The position numbers and the translations under genes are program-made. Positions 1 through 10,045 of a stretch of DNA of 64,000 bases are shown one piece after another. Origin of the DNA: Lumbricus rubellus. Taxonomy: Eukaryota; Annelida; Clitellata; Crassiclitellata; Lumbricidae. Position 1 is the first letter of the stretch, and every line of letters starts with the position of its first letter. Under the pieces are notes generated by a model, which made no database searches, was not told the origin of the DNA, and saw only the letters and a list, made by a program, of their open reading frames with translations. Where the stretch lies: positions 47,896,371 through 47,960,370 of the forward strand of contig OX243812.1 of the NCBI GenBank assembly GCA_945859605.1, written 5' to 3'.

Positions 1-254
1 GGTAAGATCCTTTGCTCTTGGCATACTATTATCCATCCTCTTCAGATCCTCTCTGGACGTTCCACCATGGGCCAATATTGGATTTTCTTTTGAAATTCTA
101 TGGTTACCAAAGTCAATATTGTAATTCTGTGGTCATATGCCTATTTTTATGCTTCTGTTTGCACATTTTGTCCTTAAAAGTGAGCGACAGCGTAAGTGCA
201 TTGCGATCATAGTACTTAAGTCCATCTTCTTCTTTTCCTTCCGGCTGGAATTAA

Positions 255-412
255 TCCCTCGCAGGGGAGGGGTTAAGTATAAACTAATGGCGCAGTTGTA
301 AGTGAAAGGACTTACTCATGATGGTCCTTGCAGATAAACATCTCAGCGAAGGATTGAACCCACGCTCTGTGTATTACAAAGAAAGCATTCAACCACTCCG
401 CTACCATGTCCC
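255..412 (-). mobile_element. tRNA-derived SINE (probable)
   Basis: Read on the minus strand from about 412, the sequence starts with a tRNA-like head. An A-box-like stretch (TGGTAGCGGAGTGG) is followed about 40 bases later by a B-box-like GGTTCAATCC (plus 351-360). This is an internal RNA polymerase III promoter layout. The body then runs into non-tRNA sequence and I cannot fix its far end. No target duplication was found. It lies in the intron before the exon at 456-632. A diverged true tRNA gene is unlikely because the acceptor stem does not close. Confidence 0.5.
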
Positions 413-455
413 ACTGCATCCATTTGTTTATGCAGATGTCATTTGCATGTTTCAG

Positions 456-632
456 GCCGAGAGGAAGTTCAATTCTCGCTTGTACGACTTAAACGACGAA
501 CTACAACAGTCGTACGGCAGCAATCGAAGTCTACAAAACTACGTTCAGTTTCTGAAGGCGTCTTACGCCAGCTCGTTCAACGACTTAGCTGGAATGCCGT
601 CGTTATCACCACAAAGAACATCGTTGTTCTGA
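456..632 (+). CDS. 3'-terminal coding exon of an unrecognised gene
   Basis: An AG acceptor with a pyrimidine-containing tract (TTTGCATGTTTCAG) precedes a 58-codon open stretch ending in TGA at 630-632. The peptide begins AERKFNSRLYDLNDELQQ and ends MPSLSPQRTSLF. It is hydrophilic, with a helical, coiled-coil-like first half and a Ser/Pro tail. Codon choice is GC-richer than the AT-rich flanks, which supports real coding. The acceptor gives phase 0. The rest of the gene would lie upstream of the window. I do not recognise the family; the C-terminus has the look of a structural or centrosomal protein, but that is only an impression. A chance open frame remains possible. Confidence 0.45.
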   Translation, partial: AERKFNSRLYDLNDELQQSYGSNRSLQNYVQFLKASYASSFNDLAGMPSLSPQRTSLF

Positions 633-702
633 TGATAACAACGATGATGATGATGATAACAACGATGATGATGATAACAACGACGACGATGATGATGATG
701 GA
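629..702 (+). repeat. GAT/AAC trinucleotide-rich repeat
   Basis: Imperfect runs of GATGATGAT interrupted by AACAAC and GACGAC, starting right at the stop codon of the preceding exon and so probably in its 3' UTR. Open frames across it (poly-Met or poly-His) are by-products of the repeat. Confidence 0.85.
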
Positions 703-1460
703 AACTTTCTGTCTGCAATTTGTAATAATTATTGAATAATAGGTTTTTAAGAAAGAGCTTTACTTTAAATTGATTATGAGGTTTTTTCTCATCAGCATTT
801 CTATCGCCAACTTTGAGTAGTTTGTGCTTTTGGAAATAGCATTCCAAACTGTGCCTGCTGAAACCATATTTATATAGATACTAATAATATTTTCTTGAAG
901 TTTTCCTACTATTTTCTATGAAGAACTGATTATTAGATGAATAGGCTTATTTTAGGCCTACTTGTGAATTTCACTGTTTTATACACGATTGTTTAGCATT
1001 ATCAAATACAAAAATTTTATAGTAGGTCTATAGCTTCTTGCCAAAAAAAGGACAATATTTCTTCTGTGCAACAATCATGTCTATACTCTAGGTAACCAAT
1101 TAAAAAAATGTATAGGTCTGGCATGACTTTATAATATTTTAATCTGTCATATTGAGTGGTGATTTTGATTCATCGGAGTGCCATAATCGATGAAATTATG
1201 TGTTTCATTATCGCTTACACATGCTGTGAATTTTCATATTAAAATTGGTGAAATTTACAGTACAGATAAAATATTATACAACCCCCCAAACCATGCCCTG
1301 ACAGCTTTAAGTGATTTGACAGTCATTAATAATGATAAACGATGTTTGGACAGGTGTGGATTGTGCAAAATTAATGTCCACTTTTGTTGATGACAGTGCT
1401 ATTTACTTAGGTCATAGAAATATCAAATGTGAAATATCAAACACTGCATATTAAAATATA
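703..1460. other. AT-rich sequence, no feature seen
   Basis: Low-GC sequence between the 3' exon and the mariner element. No open frame with coding character, tRNA or TE end was found. It probably includes the 3' UTR and downstream flank of the first gene. Confidence 0.5.
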
Positions 1461-2690
1461 CACCGTGATTCAATAAAAACTAAGCCAAATTGTTTTTCAT
1501 ATATCTCTAATGCCTGATCACATATCATGCTAAACTTTACCAAATATTTAGAGAAGTGGACCAAGAATATGATTCCAAAATTGCATGAGAAAAGGTTGAA
1601 CGGGTAAAACGATATGAATATTTCAACTTCATATGCAGAAATTGCAGTTTACATGCAAGCAATTTTCTGTCAGATTCAATAAAAAAAGCAAGCTAAACTG
1701 TTTTTCTTATATCTTCAATGCCTAATAATTAATCATGCTAACATTTTCCAGATATTTCGAGAATTGAACCAAGAATAGGATTCCAAAATATCCTGTCATA
1801 TATTTGAACGAATAGAAAGATATGAATATTTAAACGTCATCTCCAGAAATTTCAGTTTTCAGCAAGTCTGTTATGGGGTTCGTCGCGGTTTCGATGCTTG
1901 ATAGTTCCCAATTTTGGTCTTCAGGGATCCTGGGGTAAAATTAACGGAGTATATTATCGCAATGGTCTGCTGTCACAACATCTTCCACTTGTTATCAGAA
2001 ATCTACAGCCTCAGAAGGCTGTTTTCTTTTTCAACAGAATAGCGCCAGCCCACAGAGCCAATGAAACCATCGAAATGCTGACAAGAGAGACGCCAGACTT
2101 CATTTCTCCCACATTATGGCCTCCGAACAACCCAGATTTGAATCCTGTCGACTAAAAGTGTGGAGCGTGCATGACGCAAGACCGAGTCTAGCAGGCACCA
2201 ACCCATGATATAAACGATATGAAGCAACGCTTGTTGGAAGTGTGAGATGGCCAAGAGCCCTGGACCCGAGGATAATCGACGATGCCGTTTCCCAATGAAT
2301 GACGCCAGCGCCTGCAGGTTTGCGTGCAAGCAGAAGGAGGACATTTTGAGCATGTTTTTAATTAAATAATGAAACCATGCTGTTGGGGTCATATTGGTAC
2401 TTCAATTCTCTACATATGTGGAACTTTTTAGAAAGATTAATCGCCAGGCATTAGAGATAATAAGAAAACATTTTATTGAATCTGACAGAAAATTGCTTGT
2501 AAACTGCAATTTCGGCATATGAAGTTTAAATATTCATATCTTTTTACCCGTTCAACTTTTTCTCATGAAATTTTGGGATCATATTCTTGGTCCAATTCTC
2601 GAAATATTTGGAAACTTTTAGCTTGATATGTTATCAGGCATTAGAGATATATGAAAAACAATTTGGCTTAGTTTTTATTGAATCACGGTG
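1461..2690 (+). mobile_element. Tc1/mariner-superfamily transposon, inactive, long TIRs
   Basis: The ends are inverted copies starting CACCGTGATTCAATAAAAAC, each flanked by TA, the superfamily's target duplication. The similarity extends inward about 200 bases, and the left arm also holds a second, diverged copy of the same ~200-bp segment (about 1680-1870). The interior encodes transposase remains on the plus strand: APAHRA at about 2043, then TPDFIS, WPPNNPDLNPVD and, in another frame, RLQVCVQAEGGHFEHVF near 2305-2355. Spacing from the expected second Asp position to the last Asp of NPVD is 37 residues, pointing to a DD37D/maT-like group. That second Asp is replaced (QQDGAP-type motif reads FNRIAP), and stops and frameshifts break the frame, so it is dead. 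Its 1,230-bp length is normal for the superfamily. Confidence 0.85.
1898..2355 (+). pseudogene. mariner-type transposase remnant
   Basis: This is the C-terminal part of a DDD/E transposase. The intact stretch (1898-2152) ends in NPVD followed directly by a TAA stop. The C-terminal helix region follows in other frames: IIDDAVSQ at about 2271 and GGHFEHVF at about 2333. The N-terminal DNA-binding domain and first catalytic Asp are missing or unrecognisable upstream. The second catalytic Asp is substituted. It cannot make a working transposase. Confidence 0.75.
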
Positions 2691-3877
2691 TATATTAAAT
2701 TAAGACCATCTGAGATTATCAACATGTTACTGTGGCCTATTCAGCATGGTTAGTGCATTGTAAAGCTGTCATAGTGTTTCTGATGTGCAAATCATTGTGA
2801 AATCTTACTCCATCTCATTATGATCCTCCACCTTCCAATTCCAGACCCAGACAACACCCATCTTAATAGCTTATCTGCCTCCTCTGGGCCTCTGGGAGCC
2901 GAACTCGGATCTCTTTTGGACTACTCTTACGGACAACCCTTTTGACTCAATGCAGCACTGGTGAATAAGTTGGTGCCCATGCTTGCTTCCGGGTGGTGCT
3001 TTAGAAGTTTGGAGATCACAATATTCATTAACAATTAGCAAAATGTTTTACAAAGCTAAATCTTTTGAGGTGCATTTTTAGTTATGAACAGTCAAATTAG
3101 GTTCAATTTTGATCTTTTTAATCAGTGACTAGTATAACATAAACACATTAAGCCTTAAAAATTACAAATTTTAACTTTTATTTTCAAATTGTGTAGACTT
3201 TAGACAAGACACAATGAAGAGGAAAACCATCTCTGGCAGGCCAGAAATGACTCGTGGCCTGACTCTTTGACACCCATGCACTAATGGGTGTCAATGGAAC
3301 AGGAATCGTGAAATCTGTTGTGTGTTGGAGATTTGAATCCCAACTTATCCAATGACAACTCAGGAAGCTAATTGCAAGGATTCTCCTCATACAATACTTT
3401 AGAATAATAACAAATTTAGTTACAAAACTTCATGTAAGTTTGGCTTGTACATGCTGCAGTGGCAAGCATTAATGAACGTTAATTAGGTCCAAAAACATGT
3501 ATGCAAATTAGCAGCATCTCTCGAGTGCGTTCAGTAAAATTTAAAGGCATAACTATGTCCATTGAAAAACATGAATAATTAATAGGTAGCAGCACATAAT
3601 ATACTCATAATATCCAAAACATTATTTTCAAATGACTCAAAATGTAATTAGTATGGTAATTATATGCATAGCATCAACACAAATTTTATATTCTTAAATA
3701 TAAATGTACTTGCAATATAAATGGTTGGTGCACTTATTTGACAAACAAAAGTGCAGTCAAAAAACTGAAATAAACTCCAGAATAAATACAGCAAAGCTAA
3801 TATGTTTCATGGAAAATGTCATAACATAAATTCTTAAATAGAGAATTTTCCATCAGCTATTCAATAAGTTAGGAAAA
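2691..3877. other. intergenic; contains one copy of a dispersed repeat
   Basis: About 2880-3010 resembles 7660-7790 (same strand) and 50480-50590 (opposite strand). The shared features are a gactactctta/ggacaac stretch followed by gtgaataag(t/c)tggtgc. That marks a dispersed repeat family, probably a small non-autonomous element, with ends I could not define. No gene was seen in the remainder. Confidence 0.5.
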
Positions 3878-3884
3878 CTAGTAT

Positions 3885-4310
3885 AATACAACACATTTAG
3901 AATAACAATTGTAATTCAGCTGATAATAGCAGTGGCACAATATACATTTAAATAGAATAACACCAGCAGTGTGGTGGATAATAGCAGTGGCACAAAGACA
4001 TTTAGAATAACAATAACAGTCTAGTGGATAAAAACAGTGGCACAAAGTGCATTGGAATAACACTAGAAGTTTGGCGGATAATAGTAATGGCACAAAGACA
4101 TTTAGAATAACAATATTAGCAGTTTGACATATAATGGGGGCACAATGTACATTTAGAATAACACTACCAGTTTGGGGAATACCTGGTAATAGCAATGGCA
4201 CAATGCACAATAAGAATAACACTAGCAGTTTGGCAGATAATAGCATAATAGCAGTAAAAGAATGTACATTTAGAATAGCAATGGAAGTTTGGCAAACAAC
4301 AGCAGTTGTG
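3885..4310. repeat. Degenerate ~45-bp minisatellite
   Basis: About eight imperfect units built on 'TTTAGAATAACA', 'CAGTTTGGCGGATAATAGC' and 'AGTGGCACAA', of varying length. It lies directly downstream of the ankyrin gene's stop codon (its 3' side), so it may fall in that gene's 3' UTR. Long open frames across it reflect the repeat and are not genes. Confidence 0.8.
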
Positions 4311-4430
4311 TACAAGATTTTGTTTTTTTCTAGTTTATTATGGGTTAACTTCTATGCAGTTTCAGTAATACTCAGTGTTACTTTTTCTACCTCATTTCAT
4401 TTTTGACAGTAAGTACTTCCTTCTGCTGAC

Positions 4431-7013
4431 TCACTTGGCCTTCTTCTTCTTTCCCTTCTTTCCTGATTTTGCCTTCTTTGCCGATCCCTTTTTTCCCTTG
4501 GCTGATTTTGCTGGCTCTGCTGGAATTGGTTTCGGAATGGCATAAGCTGGAACTTTTGGGATTTCACATCTTTCAATTATGACCGGCAACTTACCACGAG
4601 CTGCATCATATAACAGCTGCCACATTTCCGTATTGTAGTGGCAAAAGTCAATAGGTCGCATGTCATTCTTGGAATAGAAATCAAGTTTGGCACCATGGAG
4701 TATCAAAAGTTTGGCGATTTGCAGGTGGTTGCCTGAAACAGATTTAGCGATAAATCACCAAATTAGTGAAGTTCTTCAAGTAGATATGAATGAAATTATG
4801 TTTACTGATAATTAATCTGCAATCGGTTCACAAAAATATGGCACTGCATCGCAAGTAAAAACATGTTTACTTTTAATTCTGTGTAAAAGATTAATTCCAT
4901 AATTTGTAGTAGACCCCTAAACACCAATCGCATCATGCAGTGAATGCAAAAAAGCTCAGATATTGACACTCCCTCTTTAACCAGTCCTTGAAAATCCTAG
5001 GTTTTTTTAGCAAGTGCTTAGCAATCCTAGGATGTGGAGAACTTTTTGCCTTGCAGTACTAGTTTAGAAACCTAGCACTAACACAGAATGTTAAGATAAT
5101 TGTAGATTTCTGTATAATAACTATTCATGTGCATTAGCATAAACCTAATTTAGTAAACCAACAAACTATCATACTGAAACCATGACAATTTCTCAACATT
5201 ACGTAGGATTGCTTATGGTCAAACCAGTTTTAAAATTAGCTAATCCAAAAATATAATGAAAACAGAATCTCTGATGAATTATGACATGTAGCCAAATATG
5301 CATGTGGAATCGTTCAATATACGTGGAACCTCTCAATCAGACTGACTATGGCATTGGCCCCAGGCATGCTTCTGCCATTACGTCATTTTGATGCACCGCA
5401 ACCTGTCTGCAAATGTATGCGCATGACCTTGCCTTACTCCTGGAATGACAAGCTGTACTGGTTTCACAATCACTTTTAGTAAACTCACGTCATTAAAATG
5501 CTGTGCGAGAATAATGCAAAACAGGAGCACTACTTTACCTTACTTTCTGTAATTTACTAATAAATCAACATGTTGTCTGTTTCTAACATAATCAGAGATC
5601 TATACCTAAATATAAATAAATACAGATACAAACCCAAGGCTGCAAGATGAAGAGGTGTAATCAGAATGGCATTGTACAAATTTGTATCAGCATTTGCTTC
5701 TAGTAGAAGACGAACAATTTCAAGGTGTCCACCTGCAAAAAATCATGAAAAGTTTATAGATCTGCTTATCTCCATTTTACAACTAATGGATTCCTTAGTA
5801 ATAATATCGTATCAAAAAATGTATACAGCTCATCTTGCAGCATAGACTATTCAGAGGCATTTTCAATTTCAGCACAGAAGAACCAGGGGAAAAAGAAATG
5901 TGAGAGAACGAGAGGAAGCAGAGAAGAACATAAGCTATTATTGCTACTAATATACTTGAATGTTTGAACAAGTGTGAATTTGTAAAATAGTCCCTCAAAC
6001 TGTTGTGCTGGTTTTCTACCCCCTAAGAGAATTACGAACATGAGGAGGCAGAGTTCCAGATGAATGTGAAAGAACACTGGCCAAAGACAAGACATGTACC
6101 AGGAACAACATATTTTCCAGCAAATCACTGATCAAAGAAGGGAGTCACCTTTAACAGAGGTGCAAGGTGTGACCATAGAAGATAAGTAGGATGTGCAAAG
6201 TGCATGCTTTGTGCATGAGGTGTGCCACTTTGAAGCGAATACACTCACAGACAGGAAACCGGTGTAAGGAATGAAGAGCAGATATGATGTGATCTCGGTA
6301 AGAGAGTCCAAGATGCAGTCTTGGAGCTAGATGCAGCATTCTAGTTAGAGGAAGCGGTGTGCATTACCAAGCTGCTGTAGTCAAGTCATATCAGAATAAA
6401 GCAGTGAATAAGTGTTTTCAGTGACGCCCAGTCAAGAGTAGAGTGGAGCTGTTGGATTCTCCCAAGGTGAAACAAACACGCCCGAGAGAAGTCTGTCGTC
6501 TGTGGCTTGAGGGAAAGTGCTGAGTCAAGAATGACTCCAAGATATCGCACAGTGTATGGCTAGAATAGAGAAGAGGAAGTAGCGAGTGAAAGTTCAGCAC
6601 AATCGACGAGCTTAGAGGAACCGTAGAACCAGATGATATCATATTTGCCATGGCTAAATTTGGGGCACAATGGCACATAGACAGATTCCATAGTATGACT
6701 TCATCAACACAGGCATGAAGTCTCTTGCTGTAACACTTGCGCGCACCTTTGAAAGATAACACTGGCAAGAGGTAAATGAGGAGATCAATGGCCGCGCTGC
6801 AAACGTCACCAAACTTTCTTTTCAAACATTTATGTGCGTGTATGTGTGATCTTTACCATTCACAGCTTTGGAGAGAGCACATTCTCCAAACGGATAATAT
6901 TCTCGTACATTCACATCGGCGAGCAACGGGGATTCCTTTACCAACTTTCGTACGCTGAAAATGTCTCCTGATTCAACGGCCGAAATCAGCCTTTCGTTGT
7001 GAGGAAATGACAT
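4431..7013 (-). CDS. Small ankyrin-repeat protein, 3 exons, 185 residues
   Basis: Coding exons on the minus strand are 7013-6857, 5732-5634 and 4732-4431 (558 nt with stop), with GT-AG introns in phase 1 and then phase 1. The start is the only in-frame Met (MSFPHNERLI). Ankyrin repeats follow: about residues 4-52 (ERLISAVESGDIFSVRKLV), 53-85 (GGHLEIVRLLLEANADTN... TPLHLAAL) and 86-118 (GNHLQIAKLLILHGAKLD). Each shows the helix-loop-helix pattern used for protein binding. After a WQLLYDAARGK stretch comes a Pro-rich linker and a C-terminal tail of Lys/Gly/Ser/Ala (KKGSAKKAKSGKKG type), which is basic and probably disordered. There is no signal peptide or membrane segment. Such tails are common in ciliary or nucleic-acid-associated proteins, but the role here is unknown. 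It is transcribed divergently from the THAP gene at 7.3 kb. Confidence 0.85.
4733..5633. other. Second intron of the ankyrin gene
   Basis: This intron separates the exons ending at 5634 and beginning at 4732. It is AT-rich and I see no TE, RNA gene or coding stretch inside it. Confidence 0.75.
5830..6665 (-). pseudogene. Decayed LINE reverse-transcriptase 3' fragment in ankyrin intron 1
   Basis: Minus-strand translation in shifting frames gives the C-terminal half of a non-LTR retrotransposon RT. A motif-D-like 'KYDIIWFYGSSK' (about 6655) is followed by 'VRYLGVILDSALSLKPQ' (about 6560-6510), 'RACLFHLGRIQQLHSTLDWA', then 'LHSLHRFPVCECIRFKVAHLM' (about 6280-6215). These are typical of CR1/L2-clade thumb and C-terminal regions. 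Stops (at LILI*LDY and elsewhere) and frameshifts mark it as old. It is older and of a different subfamily from the L2-like elements at 33-48 kb, because it lacks their shared tail. It lies in the same orientation as the host gene. Confidence 0.75.
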
Positions 7014-7300
7014 TATTCTGAGATCTACTTAAAGATAAAAACACCATAAAAAACTAAATTACAACTAACAATATTTAAAAAACCTAAACACTGGCCGCCA
7101 TGTTGGCTCGTTTCTATGCCAACGCCTGCAGATCGTTAGCATAGGTTTATTATATCTATGGTCGAGCCGACCATAGATAAAATAAACCTATCGATATTAA
7201 GAGAAGCGAATTCTGTGTGATAATCATTATTGCGCTATAAGACTTAAAGATCATGGAAGACACATAATCTTTTACGTATTTGTATTTTGCACCTAGTTCG
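7014..7300. promoter_or_regulatory. Putative bidirectional promoter with YY1-like site
   Basis: This region lies between the divergent ankyrin start (7013, minus) and the GC-richer leader of the THAP gene (plus, about 7200-7540). It contains GCCGCCATGTTGG at 7094-7106, a close match to the YY1 core (GCCGCCAT-TTG) that is often found near TATA-less start sites. No convincing TATA box was seen. A near-perfect hairpin sits just beside it (7141-7191). The promoter assignment is inferred from gene orientation and this motif alone. Confidence 0.45.
7141..7191. repeat. 24-bp-arm hairpin with a 3-nt loop
   Basis: The left arm (7141-7164, ataggtttattatatctatg + gtcg) is the reverse complement of 7168-7191 with one mismatch. 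The loop is AGC. It could be a minimal MITE relic or a cruciform-prone site in the shared promoter. Confidence 0.8.
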
Positions 7301-7541
7301 CAATTTAGTTTACAACAGAGTGTATTAAGGAAAAGTGTGCCAACTCTAGGCTTTTATACGTCGTCGTTTGTGTCCTCGTTAGTTTCTCCCGCAAGGTGTC
7401 GGCAGCGTCGTCTGATTGTAGCCTGTCGGGTATCGGTAAAAATATTACTCTTGTGTTCGATCGCCGCATTCGCCGCAAGTTTCTGGAATAATGTCAATTA
7501 ATTTCCATTGTTTCCAGTTTTCGCAGTCTTGACACGTAAGT
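7300..7541 (+). other. Probable 5' non-coding exon of the THAP gene
   Basis: A GC-richer stretch ends at a strong donor (ACACGTAAGTG; the GT is at about 7540). The next usable acceptor, TTTTATGCAG, is at 8305-8314, immediately before the THAP start codon. The 60-odd-codon open frame here does not continue across the splice in an obvious way, so I take it as untranslated leader. The transcription start is unknown. Confidence 0.4.
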
Positions 7542-7659
7542 GTTTTTAATATTTGATGCTGCTGGCATTTTAGAAATCCAAAATGTAACATTTATTAAGA
7601 GTTTTGTGCTAGTTTGTGTCGCACGGTCGAACTAAACGTCACCCACAATAACAACACAC

Positions 7660-7790
7660 TCTGCCACCTCTGATTCGGTTACTGGACAACGAACTCCTTC
7701 AGACTACTCTTATTGAAAACTCCTCTTACTAGACATTGCGCTCGTGAATAAGCTGGTGCGCTTTAGAAATGTGGAGATTACGATTACGAT
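7660..7790 (+). repeat. Dispersed repeat copy (family of 2880-3010)
   Basis: Shares gactactctt... and gtgaataag(t/c)tggtgc with 2880-3010 and, inverted, with 50480-50590. The family and its ends are undefined. It sits immediately upstream of the MITE at 7807. Confidence 0.55.
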
Positions 7791-7806
7791 CGATAAATTA
7801 TATAGA

Positions 7807-7952
7807 TAGTGCTGAAAGTGTGGGAAAATAAGTGCCTGGACGTTCCTTACCTTTCCAGTCTGTGCTGGCCAATAAGTGGCAGGACGGCGTTCACATTTTA
7901 AAATAAGTGCATGGACGCCGTCCATGACCGTCCAGCCACACTTTAAGCCCTG
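7807..7952. mobile_element. hAT-like MITE, 'CAGTGCTTAAAGTGTG' family, copy 1
   Basis: The ends AGTGCTGAAAGTGTG and CACACTTTAAGCCCTG are inverted copies. The body is made of GTGCCAGGACG / GGACGCCGTCC modules. The same family occurs at 41133-41311 (perfect 8-bp target duplication) and 48853-49809. No clean target duplication remains here. It lies in the presumed intron of the THAP gene. Confidence 0.7.
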
Positions 7953-8323
7953 CCTGTACATATCAAATGACAGATCATGCCTATAGCCTATGCGATGTAG
8001 CCTAACTTTTTAGACACGTACGATTAGACGTTAGATTGTCGGTGAACATTCTTGGGTAATTGCGAAGACTGCGGACCTGTCCGAGTGTCTGTGTTAACAG
8101 TAGAGAGGGACTGCAGGACAGAAAAGATTTGGTTAAATGAAATAATCTGTTTGCTGGCCAATTTGCCTCCAGGCCTACAACTGGTTCTACTTTGCAACAC
8201 TCGTAGCTTTGACTCATCAATTATTATGAACTATTGAGCATGTATATTACTGTACTGCATTATTACTTCATGATTGCATTATTAATCCAGTATTGTACGT
8301 GGTTTTTTATGCAGGTGTTTGCA

Positions 8324-8923
8324 ATGTCAGCTGCAGCCAGAAACAGTCACTGCTTTGTTCCTGGTTGTAAGACCGGTTACAGAAGAAAAGCAAAATCAGA
8401 CACCGAGGAAAGATTCAGCCTTTTTTCACCATCTACTTAGAACCTTCTACCCTGGAGCAAGGCGATACCTCGTGCAGACAGACAGTTGAGTCTAAAAGAT
8501 CGTGTTTGTGAGTTACATTTTAATTCTCACCATATAATTCGAGAAGATAAATTTACTATTGGTGGTGAGACTGTTATTCTACCACGTGAAAGGCCGCGGC
8601 TACACGCAGATGCAGTGCCATGCATTTTCCCAAATCTTCCACAATACTTGAGCCGGCAAGTGACCAAACCACGAAGGGCACTTTTCAAGCACAATGGAAA
8701 AACACAGACACACACAGAAGTTGCCAGTAAGAATAACAATGCAAACACTGGAGAACTAGGTCCACAGATGAGTTTCAGCGATCTGATGAACTGTCACCTG
8801 TCTATACCTGCACAGCGTCCACCTGTATCTGCCACAGTTGTCAAACATGATGAAAAAACACAGGCACACGCAGAAGTTGCCAGTACGAATAGCAATGCAA
8901 TCACTGGAACATGGGGAAAATAA
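8324..8923 (+). pseudogene. THAP-domain (C2CH zinc finger) protein with one in-frame stop
   Basis: Starting at ATG 8324, just after acceptor TTTTATGCAG (8314), one frame runs to 8923 except for a TAG at 8438-8440 (codon 39). The THAP pattern is complete: C10-x4-C15, conserved Trp (codon 44, LLPWSKAIPRADR), C62-x2-H65 (VCELHF) and the terminal AVPCIFPN box matching AVPTIF. THAP domains bind DNA and are found in host transcription factors and P-element-type transposases. The stop falls between the two Cys pairs and would truncate the finger, so this is a pseudogene, a recent null allele, a sequencing error, or a site of readthrough. Residues after the domain are low-complexity (duplicated KTQAHAEVAS-type segments). 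The frame ends where a minisatellite begins, so the native C-terminus may have been lost. Confidence 0.75.
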
Positions 8924-9312
8924 GGAACATGGGGAGCACAAGGGGACATGGGGAAAATAAGGAACACGAGGGAACATAGGAAACATCAAGGGAACATGGG
9001 GAAGATAAGGAACATGGGGAACACAAGGGAACATGAGGAACATAAGGAACACGAAGGAACATAGGAAACATCAAGGGAACATGGGGAAAATAAGGAACAT
9101 GAGGGAACATCGAGGGAACATAGGGGACATACGGAACACAAGGGAACATCAAGGAACATGGGGAACATCAAGGGAGCATGAGGAACATAAGGAACACGAG
9201 GGAACATAGGAAAACTTCAAGGGAACATGGGGAAAATAAGGAACATGAAGGAACATGGGGAACATCGAGGGAACATAAGGAACACGAGGAAACATCAAGG
9301 GAACAATCGGCC
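8905..9312. repeat. Minisatellite based on GGGAACATGGGGAA-AAGG
   Basis: Head-to-tail units of about 17-35 bp combine 'AAGGGAACATGGGGA', 'AATAAGGAACATGGGGAAC' and 'CACGAGGGAACATAGGAAAC'. The purine strand bias is extreme: the plus strand is nearly all A/G with C only in 'AAC'. Open frames on either strand (for example MFPxVPYVPHVP repeats) are artefacts of the array. Confidence 0.9.
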
Positions 9313-9450
9313 CCTAAGGTGATGGATTGGTCAACTCCTTCACTGAGTGGTCCTGGTCACCCTCTGTCAAGGTGCGAGGTTTCAGGTCAATAGCTGTGAA
9401 ACTGTACGTAGGCCTGCATTCTAGACAAACGGCATACAAACACATTAATC
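9313..9450 (+). mobile_element. 3' end fragment of the element family found in the foldback core
   Basis: Matches 12095-12340 in order: 'caactccttcact', 'ggtc', 'aggtgc(a/g)agtttcag-tcaatagct', 'gaaactgt', 'gcattct-gacaaa'. This shows that the core sequence family also exists outside the palindrome. Its 5' part is replaced by the minisatellite. Confidence 0.6.
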
Positions 9451-9863
9451 CTATAGACTAATGTTATAGTTACTGCATTATACCGATAATATACAATACA
9501 ATATATGCTCAGCTAGTATATGTTTGCATATACATGATATTTTATGTGCGCTTAATTAATTAATGTTGACCCAGAACAATAGTTTATCTCTACGCTGCAT
9601 TGTAAGCAATGCACATCAGTGTATCCGTGGCGCCACCTGGCGAAAGTCAACTAAAAAAGACAGCGTATAATCGTGAGTGGGCACACTTTTCCTTAATACA
9701 CTTTGAGTTTACAAGAGCATAATAATATCAGAGAAAGTGGTGCCAGAAACAATTATTGAATCTGCTGTTGGATGCTCACAACAGGTACTTTTAGTATTGT
9801 GAATTGCTTCCAACGACAGCGACTTCTTTTATTAATTACAACAAAATGTGTGGTGCGAAACAT
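9451..9863. other. Intergenic, no feature seen
   Basis: AT-rich flank of the foldback element. No coding stretch, RNA gene or TE terminus recognised. Confidence 0.5.
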
Positions 9864-9874
9864 GTGCTGAACAT

Positions 9875-10045
9875 ACCTCCGTCAAGTTGGTTTGATATTC
9901 ACGTTCGATATTCAGACATTCGGTATGGAAAGCCGAAGGTAAAATTCATAATGAAAAATCATCTTATGACCGTACATCTGCATAAGATTTTCACACCAAA
10001 GAAAAATTAGTCAACAGTTATTGACCTAGCCAATCAGAAAATAAT
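9875..10045 (+). repeat. Left outer arm of foldback element, with exon-like frame
   Basis: Inverted match to 17471-17629. Both arms keep the same open frame (PPSSWFDIHVRYSDIRYGKP, then KVKFI...), followed internally by AAG|GTAAAA, which would serve as a splice donor. This may be a captured host exon. The function is unknown. Confidence 0.65.

Noticed and set aside
7710..7961. 83-codon minus-strand frame
   Set aside because: It overlaps a dispersed repeat and a MITE whose GGACGCCGTCC modules generate open frames.
8756..9207. Minus-strand frames of MFPxVPYVPHVP repeats
   Set aside because: They are translation of the purine-rich minisatellite, with overlapping frames on one strand.
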